64,000 nt of DNA from Rhodoferax sp. BLA1 (lineage in GTDB: Bacteria > Pseudomonadota > Gammaproteobacteria > Burkholderiales > Burkholderiaceae_C): NCBI RefSeq assembly GCF_013416775.1, contig NZ_SZVI01000013.1, positions 1,049,280-1,113,279 of the forward strand, given 5' to 3'. The position numbers were made by a program, and so were the translations under genes. A model generated the notes under the pieces. It did not search any database. It was given only the letters and a program-made list of their open reading frames with translations, and was not told the DNA's origin. This document shows, in pieces, positions 58,798-64,000 of this stretch. Position 1 is the first letter of the stretch, and every line of letters begins with the position of its first letter.

Positions 58798-59937
58798 TCA
58801 GGGGCGACTCAGCACCATGTTGTCGCGGTGCACCATCTCCGGCTCGGCCGAATAACCGAGCAGTTTCTCAAACTGACTGGACGGCTTGCGGCAGATCAGC
58901 CGGGCCTCGGCGCTGGCGTAATTGGCCAGGCCACGCGCCACCTCCAGACCATCTTCGGCACGGATGGCAATCACATCACCACGCGAAAAATCACCGTCCA
59001 CCGCGGTCATGCCAATCGGCAGCAGGCTGGAGCCGTCGCTGCGCAACTTGTGCACCGCCCCAGCGTCCACGGTGACCGAGCCTTTGAGCTGCAGATGGTC
59101 GGCAATCCACTGTTTGCGTGCCTGGGTTTTTTGGGTCGGCGCAATCAGCAGGGTGCCAATCGATTCGCCCTGACACAGACGCAACAAGGCGTCGGACTCT
59201 CGACCCCAGGCAATCACGGTGGAAGCACCTGAGCCCGCCGCCCGTTTGGCCGCCAAGATTTTGGTGATCATGCCGCCACGCCCCAGGCTGGAGCCCGCGC
59301 CACCGGCCATGGCTTCGAGCGCCGGGTCGCCCGCTTGCGCCACATGCACAAACTTCGCGGCCGGGTCTTTGCGGGGGTCAGCGGTGTAGAGGCCTTTTTG
59401 GTCGGTGAGAATCACCAATGCATCGGCTTCCACCAGGTTGGCCACCAGCGCACCCAAGGTGTCGTTGTCACCAAACTTGATTTCGTCGTTGACCACCGTG
59501 TCGTTTTCGTTGATGACCGGCAACACACCGAGCTTGAGCAAGGTCAGCAAGGTGGAGCGCGCATTCAGATAACGCTCGCGGTCAGCCAGATCTGCGTGGG
59601 TCAGCAGCACCTGGGCGCTGCCCAGGCCGTTTTCACGCAACTTGGTTTCGTACATCTGCGCCAGGCCCATCTGGCCAACGGCGGCAGCGGCCTGCAACTC
59701 GTGAATTTCATGCGGGCGGGTGGTCCAGCCCAGGCGCTTCATGCCTTCGGCAATGGCACCGCTGGAGACCATGATGACTTCGCGGCCCTGACGCACCAGC
59801 AAAGACATCTGGCGGCACCACTCACCAATGGCGGCTTCGTCCAGGCCTCGGCCTTCGTTGGTGACCAGACTGGAGCCCACCTTGACCACCACTCGGCGCG
59901 CGTCACCCAGGATGCTGGCATCAAAATCTTCAAGCAT
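58798..59937 (-). CDS. proB: glutamate 5-kinase
   Basis: First step of proline synthesis. 379 residues: amino-acid kinase domain with RVVVKVGSSLVTNEGRG (about 15-31), SGAIAEGMKRL, NENDTVVNDEIKFGDND (about 148-164) and GTGGM-type SLGRGGMITKILAA, then a C-terminal PUA domain (about 285-375). Last gene of rplU-rpmA-obgE-proB. Confidence 0.96.
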   Translation of the reverse strand: MLEDFDASILGDARRVVVKVGSSLVTNEGRGLDEAAIGEWCRQMSLLVRQGREVIMVSSGAIAEGMKRLGWTTRPHEIHELQAAAAVGQMGLAQMYETKLRENGLGSAQVLLTHADLADRERYLNARSTLLTLLKLGVLPVINENDTVVNDEIKFGDNDTLGALVANLVEADALVILTDQKGLYTADPRKDPAAKFVHVAQAGDPALEAMAGGAGSSLGRGGMITKILAAKRAAGSGASTVIAWGRESDALLRLCQGESIGTLLIAPTQKTQARKQWIADHLQLKGSVTVDAGAVHKLRSDGSSLLPIGMTAVDGDFSRGDVIAIRAEDGLEVARGLANYASAEARLICRKPSSQFEKLLGYSAEPEMVHRDNMVLSRP

Positions 59938-59940
59938 TTT

Positions 59941-59990
59941 CAGGCTCCAGCCCTTATTAAATCAGGGCAAGTAGCTATATGAACAATAGC
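59941..59990. repeat. dispersed palindromic repeat between obgE and proB
   Basis: CAGGCTCCAGCCCTTATT, then AAATCAGGGCAAGTAGCTATA. It fills nearly all of the 55-base gap between the two minus-strand genes and includes the region where the proB ribosome-binding site would be, so it may affect proB translation. Confidence 0.75.
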
Positions 59991-59992
59991 AG

Positions 59993-61066
59993 TTAAATCG
60001 GATCCACGTCAGCGGCAAAACGCGGGTCAATCACCTCGGGGGCTGACTCGATTTTTTGCTGGGCGCTGATGTGCTGGTACACCGCCTTGATCAGCGGCTC
60101 ACAGCCTTCGCGGGTCAGCGCCGAAATCTCAAACACCGGCCCTTTGTATTTGAAACGTTTGACAAAGTCTTTGACCAACGCGGCGCGCTCTTCGAGCGGC
60201 ACCATGTCGAGCTTGTTGAGCACCAGCCAACGTGGTTTGTCGAACAGCTTTTTGTCGTATTTTTTCAGCTCATTGACAATCGCCTTGGCCTGCGCCACGG
60301 TGTCGATGGCATCGTCAAACGGCGCCATGTCGACCACATGTAACAACAAGCGGGTGCGCTGCAGATGGCGCAAGAACAGATGGCCCAGGCCCGCACCTTC
60401 CGAGGCGCCTTCAATCAGACCCGGCAAATCCGCCACCACAAAACTCTGTTCCGGCCCGACCCGCACCACACCCAGGTTCGGATGCAAGGTGGTGAACGGG
60501 TAATCGGCAATCCGTGGCCGCGCGTTGGACACCGCAGTGATCAGCGTCGACTTGCCCGCATTGGGCATGCCCAGCAGACCGACATCGGCCAAGACCTTGA
60601 GTTCGAGCTTGAGGTTGCGCTTCTCACCGGGCCAGCCCGGTGTTTTCTGACGCGGTGCGCGGTTGATGGCGCTCTTGTAACGCAGGTTGCCAAACCCACC
60701 GTCGCCGCCTTTGGCGATGGTGATCACCTCACCCGGTTTGAGCAGCTCAAACAAGACCTCGCCGGTTTCGGCGTCGGTGATGATGGTGCCCACCGGCATC
60801 TTCAGGGTGATGTCGTCCCCGGCGGCGCCAAACATGTCGGAGCCCATGCCGTGTTGGCCGCGTTGTGCGTCATAACGACGCGAAAAACGGAAATCGACCA
60901 GGGTGTTGAGGTTTTCGTCGGCCACCGCAAACACATGGCCGCCGCGCCCGCCATCGCCGCCATTGGGGCCGCCAAATTCTTTGTACTTTTCATGCCGAAA
61001 AGAGACGCAGCCTGCGCCACCGTCTCCAGCAGAGACATCAATGTAGGCTTCGTCAACAAATTTCAT
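59993..61066 (-). CDS. obgE: Obg family GTPase
   Basis: Ribosome-assembly GTPase. 357 residues: Gly-rich Obg fold (about 1-158, FVDEAYIDVSAGDGGAGCVS), G1 GMPNAGKSTLI (about 166-176), G3 DLPGLIEGASEGAGLG, G4 NKLD (about 285), G5 in ISALTREG. The start codon and AGCCCCC leader follow a hairpin after rpmA. Confidence 0.96.
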   Translation of the reverse strand: MKFVDEAYIDVSAGDGGAGCVSFRHEKYKEFGGPNGGDGGRGGHVFAVADENLNTLVDFRFSRRYDAQRGQHGMGSDMFGAAGDDITLKMPVGTIITDAETGEVLFELLKPGEVITIAKGGDGGFGNLRYKSAINRAPRQKTPGWPGEKRNLKLELKVLADVGLLGMPNAGKSTLITAVSNARPRIADYPFTTLHPNLGVVRVGPEQSFVVADLPGLIEGASEGAGLGHLFLRHLQRTRLLLHVVDMAPFDDAIDTVAQAKAIVNELKKYDKKLFDKPRWLVLNKLDMVPLEERAALVKDFVKRFKYKGPVFEISALTREGCEPLIKAVYQHISAQQKIESAPEVIDPRFAADVDPI

Positions 61067-61084
61067 GATGGGGGCTTTATAAAC

Positions 61085-61112
61085 GAAAAACCCCGCGCCG
61101 CGCGCAGGGTTT
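61085..61112 (-). terminator. hairpin between rpmA and obgE (attenuator/terminator)
   Basis: AAAACCC...CGCG paired with CGCG...GGGTTTT, followed on the minus strand by TTTTTCG. It comes 20 bases after the rpmA stop and could reduce read-through from the ribosomal genes into obgE-proB. Confidence 0.6.
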
Positions 61113-61131
61113 TGTGGGGACTGCCAGCTGA

Positions 61132-61392
61132 TTAAGCTGCCGCTGTCACGCTCACGGTACGCCGATTCAGCGCACCTTTGGTCTCGAACAAGACATTGCC
61201 TTCAACCAACGCAAACAGCGTGTGGTCTTTGCCGATGCCGACATTGACGCCGGGGTGGAACTGGGTACCACGTTGGCGCACGATGATCGCGCCAGCGCTG
61301 ATCAACTCACCACCATAGGACTTCACACCGAGCATCTTGGGCTTGGAATCGCGCCCGTTTCGCGTTGAGCCGCCGCCTTTTTTGTGTGCCAT
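61132..61392 (-). CDS. rpmA: 50S ribosomal protein L27
   Basis: 86 residues starting MAHKKGGGSTRNGRDSKPK, the standard form whose N-terminus reaches the peptidyl-transferase centre. GGAGC ribosome-binding site. Twelve bases after rplU. Confidence 0.97.
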   Translation of the reverse strand: MAHKKGGGSTRNGRDSKPKMLGVKSYGGELISAGAIIVRQRGTQFHPGVNVGIGKDHTLFALVEGNVLFETKGALNRRTVSVTAAA

Positions 61393-61404
61393 GACTCTTG
61401 CTCC

Positions 61405-61716
61405 TTATGCAGAAATCGCGCCGATCAACAGTTCGGTGAACTGTTGGCGATGCCCTTGACGCTTTTGATAGTGCTTACGACGGCGCATCTTGAAGATGGT
61501 GACCTTGTCGTGTTTACCATGTGCCAACACTGTGACACTGACTGTGGCGCCGGACACCAAGGGCGTGCCAACCTTCAACTCTGCGCCGCTACCGACTGCC
61601 AGAACCTGGTCAAACACAATCTCTTGGCCAACGTCCGCAGCAATCTGTTCTACTTTAATTTTTTCGCCAGCAGCAACTCTGTATTGTTTGCCACCGGTTT
61701 TTATGACCGCGTACAT
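61405..61716 (-). CDS. rplU: 50S ribosomal protein L21
   Basis: 103 residues; MYAVIKTGGKQYRVAAGEKI start and FKMRRRKHYQKRQGHRQ near the C-terminus are canonical. AAAGAGG ribosome-binding site. A minus-strand -10-like CATAAT is at 61767-61772. Confidence 0.97.
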   Translation of the reverse strand: MYAVIKTGGKQYRVAAGEKIKVEQIAADVGQEIVFDQVLAVGSGAELKVGTPLVSGATVSVTVLAHGKHDKVTIFKMRRRKHYQKRQGHRQQFTELLIGAISA

Positions 61717-61880
61717 ATGAACCTCTTTGTATAGATCTTCACGAACGGATTTTCGCGAAGCCCGGCATTATGCCATAAGCCCGTAATTTTGGCTTGTGGG
61801 GCTTTTGCAGCAAGTGGTTGACGCTGTCACGCCGGCTTGACATAACGCACTGGTTTGGCTCGATGAGCTTTCTATAATCT

Positions 61881-62888
61881 GTGCACATTACCGAGCAAAC
61901 TGTCTTGCAAGCCACCAACACCCCCTCCTCCTCTTTGTTATCGGTCATCGCGCCTGACATGCGTGAGGTCGATCTGGTCATCAAGCAACACCTGGACTCG
62001 GATGTTCCGCTGGTCGGGCAAGTCTCACGCTACATCATCTCCGCAGGCGGCAAACGGCTACGCCCGGCCTTGCTGTTGCTGATGTGTGGCGCCTTGGGTT
62101 TCAAGGGAGCACAGCGCTTCAGCCTGTCGGCGGTCGTGGAATTCATTCACACCGCCACTTTGTTACACGATGACGTGGTCGACGAGTCGGCACTGCGCCG
62201 TGGCAATGCCACCGCCAACGTCACTTTTGGCAACCCCGCCAGCGTGCTGGTCGGCGACTTTTTGTACTCACGTGCCTTCCAGATGATGGTTGACGTGGGC
62301 AGCATGCCTGTCATGAGTGTGTTGTCAGAGGCCACCGTCGTGATCTCCGAGGGTGAAGTGCTGCAATTGATGAACATGCACAACGCCGAACTCGACGAAG
62401 AGGGTTACCTGCAGGTGATCCGCTCCAAGACGGCCAAACTGTTTGAGGCCAGCGCCCGTGTTGGCGCCATCCTGTCTGGCGCCACGCCTGAGATGGAAGC
62501 CGCCTGCGCGTTGTACGGGCAGGCGCTGGGCACCGCGTTCCAGGTGATCGACGACGTGCTCGATTACACCGGTGACGCCGCCGTGATGGGCAAGAACCTG
62601 GGCGACGACCTGCGCGAAGGCAAAGCCACCTTGCCACTGATTGCAGCCATGCAGCGCGGCAGTCCCGAGCAGCGCGCGGTGGTCAAGCTGGCCATCGAAA
62701 ACGGCGACGTCTCTGCCATCGACCAGGTGGTGAGCATCGTCAAGGCCACCGGTGCGCTGGAGGTGGCGCGCAAAGCCGCGAGCGACGAGGCCGCCCGCGC
62801 CGTTGCCGCCGCCGAACAATTGCCCGATGGCCCACACAAAACGTGTTTGCTACAATTAGCGGCTCAGCTGTTGGACAGGCAGTCTTAA
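61881..62888 (+). CDS. ispB: polyprenyl diphosphate synthase (octaprenyl type)
   Basis: Makes the isoprenoid side chain of ubiquinone. Up to 335 residues. First Asp-rich motif DDVVD in LLHDDVVDESALRRG, second DDVLD in VIDDVLDYTGD, KRLRPALLLL near the start. The start is unsure: GTG 61881 lies 2 bases after a TATAAT (61873-61878), so a transcript from that promoter would begin past it; TTG 61902 or ATG 61960 are alternatives. The family aligns from about SSLLSVIAPDMREVD onward. Confidence 0.92.
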   Translation: MHITEQTVLQATNTPSSSLLSVIAPDMREVDLVIKQHLDSDVPLVGQVSRYIISAGGKRLRPALLLLMCGALGFKGAQRFSLSAVVEFIHTATLLHDDVVDESALRRGNATANVTFGNPASVLVGDFLYSRAFQMMVDVGSMPVMSVLSEATVVISEGEVLQLMNMHNAELDEEGYLQVIRSKTAKLFEASARVGAILSGATPEMEAACALYGQALGTAFQVIDDVLDYTGDAAVMGKNLGDDLREGKATLPLIAAMQRGSPEQRAVVKLAIENGDVSAIDQVVSIVKATGALEVARKAASDEAARAVAAAEQLPDGPHKTCLLQLAAQLLDRQS

Positions 62889-62909
62889 GCCACCCAGCAA
62901 GCAGAATTT

Positions 62910-62986
<77 letters not shown>

Positions 62987-62993
62987 ATCACTC

Positions 62994-63033
62994 AAACGGG
63001 TTGACTCTAGATACGAGTCAACCCGTTTTTTTT
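62994..63033 (+). terminator. rho-independent terminator after tRNA-Pro
   Basis: AAACGGGTTGACTC (62994-63007), 7-base loop, GAGTCAACCCGTTT (63015-63028), T-run. A perfect 14-bp stem. Confidence 0.93.
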
Positions 63034-63074
63034 GACTCACAACAGCGTCTCATCCTGTGTCAGGGCCTCCACCT

Positions 63075-63854
63075 ATGCCTCGGACTGGTCGAACAAAAAC
63101 TCTGATTTTTATAGCTGCTTGCGCTTTGATGACAAGGGCTCCGGCCGTTTTTTCGCAATCAAACACGGCAACCACCCCCACCTCGATGGTGACGCCACAC
63201 CCACTGGCACCGTTTGCAGCGGAGTCTTCGTCCGGCCTGAACCCGGCCTGGCGTCTCAGCGGTTTACCCGGCAACCGGGTGGCGTTAACCCAGTTTGAGC
63301 CGGGCCTGGTGCAGGGCGAGTCGGCGCTTCGGATCAGCACCCAGCAGTCTTACGGCGTGCTCACCCACAGCTGGCGTGGCGCAGCACCGGCCGAGCTGGC
63401 CTGGCGCTGGCAACTGGCACAGGGTCTGGCGCAGGCCGATATCCGCGCCAGAAACGCAGACGATGCCGCGCTGAAGGTGTGCGTGATGTTTGACCAGCCA
63501 CTGCACGACATTCCCTTTGTTCAGCGTGTGAGCCTGTCACTGGCACGCGCCGCTTCCGGGCAGGCCCTGCCCAGCGCCACGCTGTGTTACCTGTGGGACA
63601 GCCGCTACCCAGCGGGCACACGCGGCGCCAACCCCTACAGCGCCCGGGTGCGTTACATCGTGCTCAACGGTGTCGAGACCACACCGGGGCAGTGGGTGGA
63701 CCAACGCAGGCGCCTGGCTGACGACTTTGCCAGCCTGTTTGGTGATGAGAGTGCGGTGATGCCGCCGGTGATGGCGATAGCGGTTGGTGCCGACAGTGAC
63801 AACAGCGGTGGCACCAGCCTGGCCTATCTGGCCCGGCTACGCTGGGAGGACTGA
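63075..63854 (+). CDS. DUF3047 family exported protein
   Basis: 259 residues from ATG 63075; an earlier start at 63057 would add 6. Signal peptide KTLIFIAACALMTRAPAVFS, partly made of a repeat-like sequence. Mature region: SWRGAAPAELAWRWQLAQGL (about 97-116), KVCVMFDQP and LCYLWDSRYP, then YIVLNGVE, all typical of DUF3047. Function unknown. Confidence 0.85.
   Translation: MPRTGRTKTLIFIAACALMTRAPAVFSQSNTATTPTSMVTPHPLAPFAAESSSGLNPAWRLSGLPGNRVALTQFEPGLVQGESALRISTQQSYGVLTHSWRGAAPAELAWRWQLAQGLAQADIRARNADDAALKVCVMFDQPLHDIPFVQRVSLSLARAASGQALPSATLCYLWDSRYPAGTRGANPYSARVRYIVLNGVETTPGQWVDQRRRLADDFASLFGDESAVMPPVMAIAVGADSDNSGGTSLAYLARLRWED
63104..63150 (+). repeat. degenerate palindromic-repeat copy encoding part of the DUF3047 signal peptide
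   Basis: GATTTTTATAGCTGCTTGCG, then CAAGGGCTCCGGCC. The AGCT box and AAGGGCT arm fit the element; the left arm is degraded. In-frame product is IFIAACALMTRAP. Confidence 0.4.
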
Positions 63855-63875
63855 CTATTTTTATGCCAAATTGGG

Positions 63876-64000
63876 CTATGTCTGAATTAACTGTTGCGAT
63901 GAATATCGTCCCAGCGCTTCCTGCAGACAAACGCCAGGAGAGATGCTTTGGTGATAGCGCTCAAGCATACGCCGCCAGCCCAGGTAGTTTTCCAGGTACT
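63876..64000 (-). CDS. C-terminal fragment of an unidentified gene at the right edge
   Basis: An open frame enters from the right edge and ends at TAG (63876-63878), giving 40 residues: YLENYLGWRRMLERYHQSIS, then PGVCLQEALGRYSSQQLIQT. The composition recalls the C-terminus of some transposases, but I cannot name the family. Needs the flanking sequence. Confidence 0.4.
   Translation of the reverse strand, partial: YLENYLGWRRMLERYHQSISPGVCLQEALGRYSSQQLIQT

Noticed and set aside
61837..61878. TTGACA plus TATAAT as one promoter before ispB
   Set aside because: The two hexamers are 30 bases apart, far from the 16-18 that sigma-70 needs.

Overview
The window looks like a chromosomal segment of a betaproteobacterium in the order Burkholderiales, probably family Comamonadaceae and close to Rhodoferax. 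This rests on high GC with strong GC3 bias, characteristic gene orders (yceD-rpmF-plsX-fabH; rplU-rpmA-obgE-proB-CNP1-rppH-proS; hemC-hemD-hemX-hemY), a DUF3683 mega-oxidoreductase, and a short palindromic repeat scattered through and between genes. Genus assignment is inference; no rRNA is present. LAYOUT: 1-7.4 kb carries lipid-precursor genes (fabH partial, plsX, rpmF, yceD) on the minus strand, a plus-strand pair (maf, SAM methyltransferase), then minus-strand sppA, a Rieske protein, a HAD phosphatase and rluC. rluC diverges from rne, which has a 0.5 kb structured leader. 11-16.3 kb has a degenerate GGDEF protein and the hemC-D-X-Y operon, followed by ppc. 19.4-25.6 kb has a PAS-GGDEF-EAL protein, a Gly/Ser-rich membrane protein, a methionine aminopeptidase and an SDR / NTF2-like / LysR cassette. 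25.8-27.2 kb holds an unrecognised 455-residue orphan gene of lower GC. 27.7-34.9 kb is a GlrK-QseG-GlrR signalling operon followed directly by opgGH. 35-37.3 kb is a low-density accessory stretch (HxlR regulator, NmrA-like reductase, repeats). 37.4-43.1 kb has DUF971, the DUF3683 FAD/Fe-S protein, DUF2145 and a small exported protein. 43.3-48.4 kb is the ugpBAECQ glycerol-3-phosphate uptake operon behind a Pho-box-like site. 48.7-55 kb is hemA-prfA-prmC, then ADH/LysR/slyX, then grxD. 55-62.9 kb is a lytic transglycosylase, proS, rppH, CNP1-like, proB, obgE, rpmA, rplU and ispB, followed by tRNA-Pro(CGG), a terminator, a DUF3047 protein and the end of an unidentified gene. MOST INTERESTING: (1) between glrR and opgG there are two perfect and one near-perfect TGTC-N10-GACA GlrR-type boxes, a perfect IHF-type site and a canonical sigma-54 promoter. 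This predicts that the GlrK/QseG/GlrR system, known in enterobacteria for controlling glmY, here controls osmoregulated periplasmic glucan synthesis. (2) A palindromic repeat of about 45 bp occurs in at least five gene gaps and also, in frame, inside the coding regions of sppA, hemD, the DUF3683 gene, a lytic transglycosylase and a DUF3047 gene, reminiscent of Rickettsia palindromic elements. (3) A second, 94-bp repeat occurs twice, with a 23-bp stem whose only irregularities in copy 1 are G-U compatible. (4) hemA, and possibly opgG, appear to be transcribed as leaderless mRNAs. Most other genes are ordinary housekeeping genes.
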